From: an uncultured Lachnospiraceae bacterium
GTDB lineage: Bacteria; Bacillota; Clostridia; Lachnospirales; Lachnospiraceae
Assembly (NCBI GenBank): GCA_947367855.1
Contig: CANBFE010000010.1
Location: 51,017 to 115,016, forward strand
DNA length: 64,000 nucleotides
Direction: 5' to 3'
The translations under genes and the position numbers were made by a program. Shown here piece after piece: positions 1 to 7,085 of this stretch. Each line of letters opens with the position of its first letter. Position 1 is the first letter of the stretch. Below the pieces are notes generated by a model. That model did no database searches. It was not told where the DNA came from and saw only the letters and a list, made by a program, of their open reading frames with translations.

Positions 1-451
1 TGCAGAAGTATTCGCTGTTCTGCACGGTAAATTCATTGGCTGCAATGCCCGCATCCGCCAGTTTTTCCGTAACCCAGGGACTTTCCTCCCCGTTTACATA
101 CAGAATCCCGCCGCTGATCAGCACGCTGTCCCCGGGAACCGCCACCACGCGTTTCACATAGTAGTGTGCATTCTCGTTTCCATTGGGCAGAAACACCACC
201 ACATCCCCTCTCTTTGGGGAAGAAATCAGGTAGAGAAAGGAATTGATGTATATGCGCTGGCCATTATAAAGCGTGGGCTCCATGGATACGCCCACCACAT
301 TGGTGGTCACTCCCAGGTAAATATTCAGGACTACAGCAATGAAGACCGATGCTGCAATTCCGAAAATCCAACTGAAGACTTCCCGCACATGGGCCGAACT
401 GATTTTCCTTTTCTTTCTCCTGTAAAAGCTGAGTCCCTTGTTTTTCGCCAT
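1..451 (-). CDS. lepB: Signal peptidase I, 3' end cut by window edge
   Basis: Type I signal peptidase, which cleaves signal peptides from exported proteins on the outer face of the membrane. I translated 150 codons from the ATG at 451. A short basic N-terminus (RRKKRK) precedes one membrane segment at about residues 27-47. The SMEPTL motif gives the catalytic Ser at 56, and KRVVAVPGD gives the catalytic Lys at 100. The C-terminal part lies beyond base 1, so completeness cannot be judged. It is the last visible gene of the ylxM-ffh-rpsP-khpA-rimM-trmD-rplS run, with a weak hairpin between it and rplS that may reduce read-through. Confidence 0.93.
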   Translation of the reverse strand, partial: MAKNKGLSFYRRKKRKISSAHVREVFSWIFGIAASVFIAVVLNIYLGVTTNVVGVSMEPTLYNGQRIYINSFLYLISSPKRGDVVVFLPNGNENAHYYVKRVVAVPGDSVLISGGILYVNGEESPWVTEKLADAGIAANEFTVQNSEYFC

Positions 452-507
452 AATATTCCAAAAAAGCAGACGGCATACTGCCGCTGCAGAACACTCCTTT
501 TAAACAT

Positions 508-536
508 AAAAAGGACAACTACCCAAGTAATTGCCC
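508..536 (-). terminator. Weak terminator-like hairpin between rplS and lepB
   Basis: On the minus strand GGGCAA pairs with TTGTCC (one G-U) around a 12-base loop, followed directly by TTTTT. The stem is short, so this may be only a partial terminator or attenuator ahead of lepB. Confidence 0.4.
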
Positions 537-546
537 TCCTGTCCGC

Positions 547-894
547 TTATTTTACGGCTTCTTTCACCTTTGCCTTCTTACCGACACGGCTTCTCAGATA
601 GTTCAGTTTGGCACGTCTCACCTTACCTCTTCTGACTACCTCGATCTTCTCCACATTGGGGGAATGTACCGGCCATGTCTTCTCCACGCCGATTCCGTTG
701 GAAGTCTTCCTGACGGTAAAGGTCTCCCGGCTGCTTCCGCCCTGTCTCTTCAGAACGATGCCCTCAAATACCTGGATTCTCTCCCGGTTTCCCTCCTTGA
801 TACGGCCGTAAACTTTCACGGTGTCGCCCACGTTAAACTGGTCTACTTCCTGCTTTAACTGTGCAGCTTCAATTTCTCTGATAATGTCACTCAT
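547..894 (-). CDS. rplS: 50S ribosomal protein L19
   Basis: Ribosomal protein L19, at the interface of the two ribosomal subunits. The 115-residue product has the usual length. It carries the family's N-terminal helix (DIIREIEAAQLKQEV), the central KVYGRIKEGNRERIQVFEG block and the basic C-terminus ending in LRSRVGKKAKVKEAVK. A good ribosome-binding site (AGGAGGCTC) precedes the ATG at 894. It follows trmD by about 100 bases, the conserved rimM-trmD-rplS order, and is probably transcribed from the promoter before ylxM. The gap upstream holds a small CCGGA/TCCGG inverted repeat but nothing I could identify as an L19 leader. Confidence 0.97.
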   Translation of the reverse strand: MSDIIREIEAAQLKQEVDQFNVGDTVKVYGRIKEGNRERIQVFEGIVLKRQGGSSRETFTVRKTSNGIGVEKTWPVHSPNVEKIEVVRRGKVRRAKLNYLRSRVGKKAKVKEAVK

Positions 895-992
895 TATGAG
901 CCTCCTTTATAAAATGGATGTTCTTGCCCGCCGGAAAATCTGTCCGGAAACAGAGGACCATCTTTTTTCACAACATTTAAATCTTAGCATAT

Positions 993-2423
993 TCATGTCT
1001 TATTTGCAAGTGTTTTTTCCAGCCACCAGAAACTTTTTTCCGCTCTGTAGAAGCCCAGCTTTTCCTGGAGTTTCCCTGAGGCCACATTTTCCCGGGCCAC
1101 ATGGGCATAGGGCGTCCAGCCCCGCTCCAACATGCGGTTTACGGCATGGGCCTCCAGGGATGCTGCCATGCCCCTCCCCCGGTAAGCCTCTTTTACATAC
1201 AGCATCCCCAGGCTTCCCTCCGGATGCATGCCGATAAAGCCTGCCAGTTTTCCCTCCTCCGCAAAAGCTCCGAACATAACGCCCGCCTGAATCCGTTCCC
1301 GGACATAGCTTTCCCCCACACCGGGTCCGCTGCTTTCCCCGCAGTACCAGGCGCATACCTGGTCAAAATGCTCCATGGAGAGGGGACGGATATCCCTGTG
1401 CCTCACAGGCAGCGTCTCCCTGCGGGTGTACAGCATCTGGCTGTATTGCCCCAGAATCCTGTACTCCCTTTTTTCCAGGAATGGCAGCAGAAAGGAATCC
1501 GATACCAGAACCAGCATGGCATCTTCGGGAACCCGTTCCGAAAGCACGGCTGCATCCTCCTCTTCAAAAGCAGTGATCATACAGATTCTGCAGCGGTGAT
1601 CGTACAGAACCGCATTCACTCCCTTCTGTCGTATATCGGAATACAGTATTTCGTCATATCCCCTGGAAAGTCCCTCCATCATGTGGATATGGTTCCGTTT
1701 CTGCCTGGAGAGCGCTTTCAGCAGCTTCTGTTTCTGCTGGTATTTTTCAAACAGGTCCGGCCGCCTGTGGGCTGTGCGCTGTCTGGCCTGTTCCAGTCTC
1801 CATTCCGCCACTTTCCTGTGGTCCCCGGACAGCAGAATGCGGGGCACCTTCTTTCCGCGCCACTCCTCCGGCCTGGAATACTGGGGATATTCCAGAAGGT
1901 CATTGTAAAAACTCTCTTCCTCAGCCGAGGAATCATTGCCAAGAACACCGGGGATCAGCCTTGCAATGGCATCAATCATTACCATGGCCGGCAGCTCCCC
2001 GCCCGTAAGCACATAGTCGCCGATGGACACAAAGTCAGTAACGACCTCCTCCAACACACGTTCGTCTATGCCCTCATAATGACCGCACAAAAAGACCAGT
2101 TCTTTCTCCCCGGCCAGCTCCCCGGCCATTTTCTGCGTAAAGGGGATTCCCTGGGGTGTCACATAAACTGTCCTCACATGCCTGCCGCCCGTTACGGCCC
2201 TGTGGGCATCATAAACCGGCTGGGCCTGCATCAGCATACCTGCCCCGCCTCCATAGGGATAATCATCCACTTTTCCGTGCCTGTCCAGGGTATAATCCCT
2301 GATGTCCACGGCATTCAGGGAAATGATCTGCCTCTCCCAGGCTCTTCCAATGACGCCTGGCCGCAGTCCCTGCAGCACCATTTCCGGAAACAGGGTCAAT
2401 ACATGAAATATGGCTTTATTCAT
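993..2423 (-). CDS. trmD: TrmD tRNA (guanine-37-N1)-methyltransferase fused to a GNAT acetyltransferase module
   Basis: Residues 1 to about 240 are TrmD, which methylates N1 of G37 in tRNAs using SAM. The trefoil-knot motifs GHYEGIDER (114-122) and IGDYVLTGGELPA (134-146) are present. The frame continues without a stop for about 230 more residues, giving 476 against the usual 240-250. The extra part starts near residue 248 (MMEGLSRGYDE) and ends in a GNAT fold: GAFAEEGKLAGFIG, then the acetyl-CoA loop YRGRGMA, then ENVASGKLQEKLGF. The ATG at 2423 overlaps the rimM stop as ATGA, so upstream in-frame codons are not needed. Oddity: where E. coli TrmD has its proposed catalytic Asp169 (EEDSF), this protein reads EEESF (Glu170). 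The TrmD call is certain; the acetyltransferase substrate is unknown. Confidence 0.93.
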   Translation of the reverse strand: MNKAIFHVLTLFPEMVLQGLRPGVIGRAWERQIISLNAVDIRDYTLDRHGKVDDYPYGGGAGMLMQAQPVYDAHRAVTGGRHVRTVYVTPQGIPFTQKMAGELAGEKELVFLCGHYEGIDERVLEEVVTDFVSIGDYVLTGGELPAMVMIDAIARLIPGVLGNDSSAEEESFYNDLLEYPQYSRPEEWRGKKVPRILLSGDHRKVAEWRLEQARQRTAHRRPDLFEKYQQKQKLLKALSRQKRNHIHMMEGLSRGYDEILYSDIRQKGVNAVLYDHRCRICMITAFEEEDAAVLSERVPEDAMLVLVSDSFLLPFLEKREYRILGQYSQMLYTRRETLPVRHRDIRPLSMEHFDQVCAWYCGESSGPGVGESYVRERIQAGVMFGAFAEEGKLAGFIGMHPEGSLGMLYVKEAYRGRGMAASLEAHAVNRMLERGWTPYAHVARENVASGKLQEKLGFYRAEKSFWWLEKTLANKT

Positions 2424-2989
2424 CACGTTTCGTCCATCAGTCCTTCCAGTATGTGTACTCTGATAAAACCGCCTTCCACATCCACCTGGAGTATGCACTG
2501 CCTGATGGCCGGAAGCAGAAGTTCCTTTCCGTTGTCCAGTTTTATCACATATACATCATTGGCCCCTGTCTCTATCACGTCGGTAAGCCGGCCGATTTCC
2601 GTTCCGTCCTCCGTCCTTACCCTGAGTCCCATAAGATCTGCAATAAAGTATTCGTCCCTGGACAGACGGACCGCATTGCTCCTGGGTACCAACAGGGAAC
2701 ATTTCCTGTATTTTTCCGCATCCTCCATGCGGTCTATTCCCCTGAATTTCAGAATGGCAAACTGCTTGAAAAATTTAACCCCTTCTATTTCCAGGATCTT
2801 TTCCCCACTCTCCTGGAGAACCGGGAGGTTTTCTGCGTTTTCCCCATCCTGCATTTCCGCAGGCGTCCGCACAATCACTTCCTTCAGCCGTTTAAAACGC
2901 CTGACATCATCCGTGGTGGGATATACTTTTACCTCGCCGCGGACCCCGTGGGCGGAAGTAATGATTCCTACCTGAAAAAATTTCTCCAT
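2423..2989 (-). CDS. rimM: Ribosome maturation factor RimM
   Basis: RimM assists 16S rRNA processing and head assembly of the 30S subunit. The 188-residue product has the two expected parts. An N-terminal RimM beta-barrel starts with FFQVGIITSAHGVRGEVKV and a C-terminal PRC-barrel domain includes DEYFIADLMGLRV and NDVYVIKL. The stop overlaps the trmD start as ATGA, implying translational coupling. A ribosome-binding site (AGGAGGAAAC) precedes the ATG at 2989. Upstream lies a 115-base gap before khpA with GC-rich inverted repeats (for example CGGGGAG/CTCCCCG near 3050-3082) but no clear T-run, so I do not call a terminator. Confidence 0.97.
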   Translation of the reverse strand: MEKFFQVGIITSAHGVRGEVKVYPTTDDVRRFKRLKEVIVRTPAEMQDGENAENLPVLQESGEKILEIEGVKFFKQFAILKFRGIDRMEDAEKYRKCSLLVPRSNAVRLSRDEYFIADLMGLRVRTEDGTEIGRLTDVIETGANDVYVIKLDNGKELLLPAIRQCILQVDVEGGFIRVHILEGLMDET

Positions 2990-3104
2990 ATGTTTCCTCC
3001 TGTTTTCAGGGTTCCCAGTCCTGTTTTCTGCGGTCCCGGTTACCGGAAACGGGGAGAAAGCGGCATGCGCATCCCTCCCCGTCCGTTTTCAAAACACGGT
3101 CTCA

Positions 3105-3368
3105 TTATCCAACGATTTCCACATCCACGTTTTTCCTATCCCTGGATGCCGCCGCTTTCACCACAGAGCGGATCGCTTTTGCGATCCGGCCCTGCTTTCC
3201 GATCACTTTACCCATGTCTGAAGATGCCACATGAAGTTCAAGGATCGTATTCCTGCCCTCTGTCTTCTCCGTCACATTGACCTCTTCCGGATTGTCCACA
3301 AGCGACTTTGCTATCACTTCCACCAATTCTTTGGAATGATTTCCTTCCATGGAATGATTTTTTTCCAT
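3105..3368 (-). CDS. khpA: KhpA, small KH-domain RNA-binding protein
   Basis: Single KH-domain RNA-binding protein of the YlqC/KhpA family, known in Firmicutes as a partner of KhpB/Jag and linked to cell-size control and RNA metabolism. The 87 residues include the KH GxxG loop within SSDMGKVIGKQGRIAKAIRS. The N-terminus is about 12 residues longer than the common start at KELVEVIAKSLV. It consists of two near-identical six-residue units (MEKNHS, MEGNHS) encoded by an 18-base tandem duplication. The strong ribosome-binding site GGGAGG sits nine bases before the first ATG, so I kept the longer start. It lies between rpsP and rimM, its conserved position. Confidence 0.93.
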   Translation of the reverse strand: MEKNHSMEGNHSKELVEVIAKSLVDNPEEVNVTEKTEGRNTILELHVASSDMGKVIGKQGRIAKAIRSVVKAAASRDRKNVDVEIVG

Positions 3369-3395
3369 TATAAGCCACCTCCCAAGGATTAGAAT

Positions 3396-3641
3396 TTATT
3401 TTTCGATTCCTGCAGCCTTGAAAAGTTTGCCTACTACTTCTGTGGGCTGGGCGCCGTTCGCAAGCCACTTTCTGGCAAGCTCTTCGTTAATCTTAAAAGT
3501 ACTGGGATCGGTAGAGGGATCATAGGTGCCGATCTCCTCAATGAACCTTCCATCTCTGGGGGAACGGGAATCAGCTACAATGATTCTATAAAAAGGAGCC
3601 TTCTTCTGTCCCATTCTTCTCAATCTGATCTTTACTGCCAT
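3396..3641 (-). CDS. rpsP: 30S ribosomal protein S16
   Basis: Ribosomal protein S16, needed for early 30S assembly. It has 81 residues, the usual length, with the family N-terminus AVKIRLRRMGQKKAPFYRI followed by ADSRSPRDGRFIEEIGTYDP. It sits 95 bases downstream of ffh and 27 bases upstream of khpA in the conserved ffh-rpsP-khpA-rimM-trmD-rplS order, so a shared transcript is likely. Nothing in the sequence is unusual. Confidence 0.98.
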   Translation of the reverse strand: MAVKIRLRRMGQKKAPFYRIIVADSRSPRDGRFIEEIGTYDPSTDPSTFKINEELARKWLANGAQPTEVVGKLFKAAGIEK

Positions 3642-3736
3642 TTCTTTTTACCTCTTTCCGCCGCATCGGGCTTGTATAATCTGTATTTCTATCTATGAAA
3701 AGGGAATTTCCCTGTTCATCACATTTTCCGGGCATG

Positions 3737-5104
3737 TCAGAAAGGAAATCTGCCGCCGCCCATTCCGGGGAAACCGCCCATCCTGCCCCGGCCCTTCTTC
3801 CCGCCGCCAAACTGCTTCATCATCTTCTGGCTCTGCTCAAACTGCTTGATAAAGCGGTTTACTATGGCGATATCCACCCCGGCGCCTCTTGCTATGCGGT
3901 GCTTTCTCCGGGGATTCAGCAGTTTCGGGTTCCTTCTCTCCTCTTTTGTCATGGAGAGAACTATGGCCTCCATCTGCTTCAGCTGCTTTTCGTCGATCAG
4001 GGAATCCAGGTCTGCTCCCTTCAGGCCCATGCCCGGGAGCATGCTCAGAATACTGGCCAGACCGCCCATGTTCCGCATCTGCTTCATGCTTTCCAGATAG
4101 TCCTCGAAATCGAACTTACCCTTCTTCATGCGGCCCGCCATCTCCCGGCCTTTGTCCTCGTCCAGGTCAATGCTTTCCTGGGCCTTTTCAATCAGGGAGA
4201 GAACGTCCCCCATGCCAAGAATCCGGTTGGCCATGCGGTCCGGGTAAAACTGTTCCAGATCGGAAAGCTTTTCCCCCATGCTCACATACAAAATGGGCTT
4301 TCCGGTGACTGCCTTTACCGACAGGGCCGCACCTCCTCTGGTGTCGCCGTCCATCTTGGACAGCACCACTCCGTCAATGCCCACTTTCTCGTCAAATTCC
4401 TTTGCCACATTCACGGCGTCCTGACCGGTCATGGCATCCACCACCAACAGGGTCTGGTGGACGGAAACCCTGCTCTTGATCTCCTGCAGCTCCGCCATCA
4501 TATCCTCGTCAATGTGCAGACGGCCTGCCGTATCCAGAATTACTACATTATGGCCGTTCTTCCCGGCATACCCGATGGCTTCCGCCGCGATCTCCGCAGG
4601 CTTATGGTCCGTTCCCATGGAGAACACCTCAACCTCCTGCTTCCTGCCGTTGATCTCCAGCTGTTCAATGGCTGCAGGCCGGTAGATATCACAGGCCACA
4701 AGGAGGGATTTCTTTCCCTTCTGCTTCAGCTTTCCTGCGATCTTGGCTGTGGCCGTGGTCTTTCCTGCGCCCTGCAGTCCGGCCATCATGATCACGGTAA
4801 TGGACTTTCCGGGCTGCATTGCGATCTCCGTGGTATCGCTGCCCATCAGCCGGATCAGTTCCTCGTTTACAATCTTTATCACCATCTGGCCGGGATTGAG
4901 ACCGTTCATCACATCCTGGCCGATGGCCCGCTCCTCCACGGTCCTGACGAACTGTTTTACCACCCTGAAGTTCACATCCGCTTCAAGCAGGGCCATACGG
5001 ACTTCCTTCATGGCCGCTTTCACATCATTTTCAGTCAGACGGCCCTTGCTTCTTAGATTTTTAAATACGTTCTGCAGTTTGTCTGTTAAACTTTCAAATG
5101 CCAC
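3737..5104 (-). CDS. ffh: Signal recognition particle GTPase Ffh (SRP54)
   Basis: The protein subunit of the signal recognition particle, which binds signal sequences on nascent chains and docks with FtsY (encoded here at 11889). It has 455 residues in N, G and M domains. The helical N domain is residues 1 to about 95. The GTPase domain has the P-loop GLQGAGKTT (109-117), DTAGRLH near 190, and TKMDG-type SKMDGDTRGG. The methionine-rich M domain (about 300-430) includes MLPGM and a SRRKHRIARG-like RNA-binding stretch. The C-terminus is glycine/methionine-rich. It lies 63 bases after ylxM, as in most Firmicutes. Confidence 0.98.
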   Translation of the reverse strand: MAFESLTDKLQNVFKNLRSKGRLTENDVKAAMKEVRMALLEADVNFRVVKQFVRTVEERAIGQDVMNGLNPGQMVIKIVNEELIRLMGSDTTEIAMQPGKSITVIMMAGLQGAGKTTATAKIAGKLKQKGKKSLLVACDIYRPAAIEQLEINGRKQEVEVFSMGTDHKPAEIAAEAIGYAGKNGHNVVILDTAGRLHIDEDMMAELQEIKSRVSVHQTLLVVDAMTGQDAVNVAKEFDEKVGIDGVVLSKMDGDTRGGAALSVKAVTGKPILYVSMGEKLSDLEQFYPDRMANRILGMGDVLSLIEKAQESIDLDEDKGREMAGRMKKGKFDFEDYLESMKQMRNMGGLASILSMLPGMGLKGADLDSLIDEKQLKQMEAIVLSMTKEERRNPKLLNPRRKHRIARGAGVDIAIVNRFIKQFEQSQKMMKQFGGGKKGRGRMGGFPGMGGGRFPF

Positions 5105-5167
5105 CTGCTACTCCTTATCAGCTTCCCACGGACTGCCGCGCTGCAGACAGTATCATGAAAGCGTAAA

Positions 5168-5524
5168 TTATAATTCGTCCAAAAGCTCCCGTGACAGGTT
5201 CCTGATTGTCTGGAGCTTAGCCTGCAGCTCCTTCCCTCCGTCCCCGCTGTCAACGGAAAAAGTCAGTCTCTCGATCTCTTCCACCGTCCTCCGGGCCCTG
5301 GCAAACCGTTCCACCAGATGGAGTTTACTTTCATAATCCTGCAGTATCCTGTCGCAGCGTCTGATCAGGTCATGCACACCCTGTCTGCTGATTCCCCGCT
5401 CCTGGGCTATCTCGCCCAGGGACAGATCGTGGTATACCGCATCCCTGTAGACACTGCGCTGGTGCTCCGTAAGCAGCTCCCCGTAAAAATCAAACAACAT
5501 TGTCTGTTCATAAATTTTATCCAT
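5168..5524 (-). CDS. ylxM: YlxM/p13-family helix-turn-helix protein, SRP-associated
   Basis: Small DNA- or RNA-binding-like protein of the YlxM family, nearly always encoded directly upstream of ffh and associated with SRP in some Gram-positives. The product is 118 residues from the ATG at 5524; an in-frame TTG lies three codons earlier. The N-terminal half is a sigma-4-like helix-turn-helix (LTEHQRSVYRDAVYHDLSLGEIA, then RGISRQGVHDLIRR). The second half is a charged helical tail (about 75-118). Its promoter lies only about 18 bases before the ATG, leaving a very short 5' leader without an obvious Shine-Dalgarno sequence. Confidence 0.92.
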   Translation of the reverse strand: MDKIYEQTMLFDFYGELLTEHQRSVYRDAVYHDLSLGEIAQERGISRQGVHDLIRRCDRILQDYESKLHLVERFARARRTVEEIERLTFSVDSGDGGKELQAKLQTIRNLSRELLDEL

Positions 5525-5541
5525 ATTTTTCAACCCTGTGT

Positions 5542-5570
5542 ATCTTACTACAGAAATACAAAGGTGTCAA
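5542..5570 (-). promoter_or_regulatory. Promoter of the ylxM-ffh-rpsP-khpA-rimM-trmD-rplS operon
   Basis: On the minus strand TTGACA (5565-5570) and TAAGAT (5542-5547) are separated by exactly 17 bases, a near-consensus sigma-A promoter. The expected start point is near 5535, about 11 bases before the ylxM ATG, so the transcript would have an unusually short leader. Confidence 0.75.
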
Positions 5571-5618
5571 GTGTTTTTTCTTTACAAGCTTATGTTTTGA
5601 TTAAAATTGCATAAATGG

Positions 5619-5647
5619 TTGTCTTACGGGTCCTTTTATGCTATTCT
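5619..5647 (+). promoter_or_regulatory. Candidate promoter of the SDR / phosphoesterase / ATP-grasp cassette
   Basis: TTGTCT (5619-5624), a 17-base spacer and TATTCT (5642-5647) lie 27 bases before the ATG at 5674. The hexamers are moderately close to consensus. It is divergent from the ylxM promoter. Confidence 0.45.
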
Positions 5648-5673
5648 ATAGCTTTACAAGGGAGGATAATACT

Positions 5674-6393
5674 ATGCGGACAATTGTTCTGACAGGCGCC
5701 ACAGGCGGCCTTGGGCAGGTTCTGGCCCGGAAGATTATCCAGGAAAAATGCGGCAATCTGATCTGTATATACCGGAATGAGGACAAATTCCGGAGTCTGT
5801 TCAGCGATCTGCTTTCCGGGATGCATTCCCATAAAACAGGACCGGACGACGACTACGCCCTTTTGGAGGACAGTATCCTGGCCCTGCCCGGGAAGGAAGT
5901 GGCGCTGATTCTGAATGCCTTCTCCATCCTTCCCCTGAAGTCTGTGGGAGAATACTCCGTTCAGGAAATGGACGAAATGATAAACGGAAATATCCGGCAG
6001 AATATTGTGCTCCTGAACAGGGTCACAGGACTCTGCCGCCGGAAGCATCTGGAACTGAAGATCATCAATCTGGACAGCGGAGCCTCCGGTTTCCCTCTAC
6101 GCGGATGGGGAAATTACTGCGCATCCAAGGCTTATATAAACTCGTTTCTGTCTGTAACCGCCCTGGAGAACCCTGATTTTAAAGTGGTTTCCTTTGATCC
6201 CGGGGTCATGGATACAGACATGCAGCGTCAGATCAGGGAGACGGATAAAAAGGTGTTTGACCAGGTGGATACTTTTATCTCCTATAAGGAAAGGGGCCTG
6301 TTGTCCGATCCTTCCGCCGTGGCGGAACAATTGATAGAAAGGTATGTATCCCACTGGAAAGCAGCCGGGATGCGCGAAAAGTACAGACCATGA
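5674..6393 (+). CDS. Short-chain dehydrogenase/reductase, first gene of a three-gene cassette
   Basis: SDR-family NAD(P)-dependent oxidoreductase of 239 residues. The Rossmann loop TGATGGLG is at residues 7-14, and the catalytic Ser lies in LDSGASG (135-138). The active-site pair is Tyr148 and Lys152 (NYCASK). The start was set at the ATG at 5674 because GGGAGG lies just before it; a longer frame upstream lacks such a site. The stop overlaps the next gene by four bases (ATGA). The substrate is unknown. With a phosphoesterase and an ATP-grasp ligase downstream, it probably makes or modifies a small molecule or surface sugar; this is inference. The cassette runs against the strand of its neighbours, possibly an insertion between two core operons. 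Confidence 0.9.
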   Translation: MRTIVLTGATGGLGQVLARKIIQEKCGNLICIYRNEDKFRSLFSDLLSGMHSHKTGPDDDYALLEDSILALPGKEVALILNAFSILPLKSVGEYSVQEMDEMINGNIRQNIVLLNRVTGLCRRKHLELKIINLDSGASGFPLRGWGNYCASKAYINSFLSVTALENPDFKVVSFDPGVMDTDMQRQIRETDKKVFDQVDTFISYKERGLLSDPSAVAEQLIERYVSHWKAAGMREKYRP

Positions 6394-7085
6394 AACTGTG
6401 TATATTTTCGGATGTCCATGGAAATTTCCGTTCGTACGAAAAAATGATGGAAAGTGAGCGTAATGTGGACTGTTTTATCTTTGCGGGAGACATTTTCGGT
6501 TATTTTTATGATCAGGCGGAAATCATAGACTCCATGATGAACCTGAAAAATCTGTATGCCGTAAAAGGAAACCATGACCTCAGCTATCTGCATTCCGGAG
6601 GGGAGAATCCGGAACTGACTGACAGATACGGAAGCTCCTGCCTCACGGTACTTCCCGAAAGACAGAGAAGCTATCTGGAATCCCTGCCGGAATTTCTGGA
6701 ACCGGAGATTTCCGGGAAACGTCTGGGGATATTCCATGGCGGCCCCGGGGATTATCTGAATCAGCGCATATATCCGGACAGCGATATGGAAACCTGTATA
6801 AACGCGGAGGCACTGGCGGAAAAATATGATTATCTGATTCTGGGCCACACCCATTACGGCTTTCTCCGCAGGGAAAAAGATCTGACCGTGATCAACCCCG
6901 GAAGCCTGGGCCAGCCCAGGGACGGAAAGGGTTTCCGCTACTGTGTTCTGGACACGGACAGGGGCCTGTGTGAATTCAAAACGGTTGCCGTCCCCCTTAA
7001 GCCCCTTCTTGACCAGGTCAGAATCAGGGACGGAAATCACCGGGTATGTGAATATTTATGGAAAAAATATGGAGGAAAGTCATGA
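6390..7085 (+). CDS. YfcE/MJ0936-type metallophosphoesterase
   Basis: Calcineurin-like metallophosphoesterase of 231 residues. The metal-binding motifs appear in order: DVH (8-10), GD in FAGD (about 33-34), GNHD (60-63), FHGGP near 115 and GHTH near 150, followed by NPGS. This set is typical of small cytosolic phosphodiesterases and phosphatases of the YfcE type. It overlaps the SDR gene by four bases at its start and the ATP-grasp gene by four bases at its end, so the three are almost certainly co-translated. It could hydrolyse a phosphate ester or diester made or used by the neighbours; the substrate cannot be read from sequence. Confidence 0.9.
   Translation: MKLCIFSDVHGNFRSYEKMMESERNVDCFIFAGDIFGYFYDQAEIIDSMMNLKNLYAVKGNHDLSYLHSGGENPELTDRYGSSCLTVLPERQRSYLESLPEFLEPEISGKRLGIFHGGPGDYLNQRIYPDSDMETCINAEALAEKYDYLILGHTHYGFLRREKDLTVINPGSLGQPRDGKGFRYCVLDTDRGLCEFKTVAVPLKPLLDQVRIRDGNHRVCEYLWKKYGGKS

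Noticed and set aside
1101..2975. Long plus-strand open frame of more than 600 codons opposite trmD and rimM
   Set aside because: It is the antisense of two clear conserved genes, has no family resemblance or ribosome-binding site, and arises from the codon bias of GC-rich genes.
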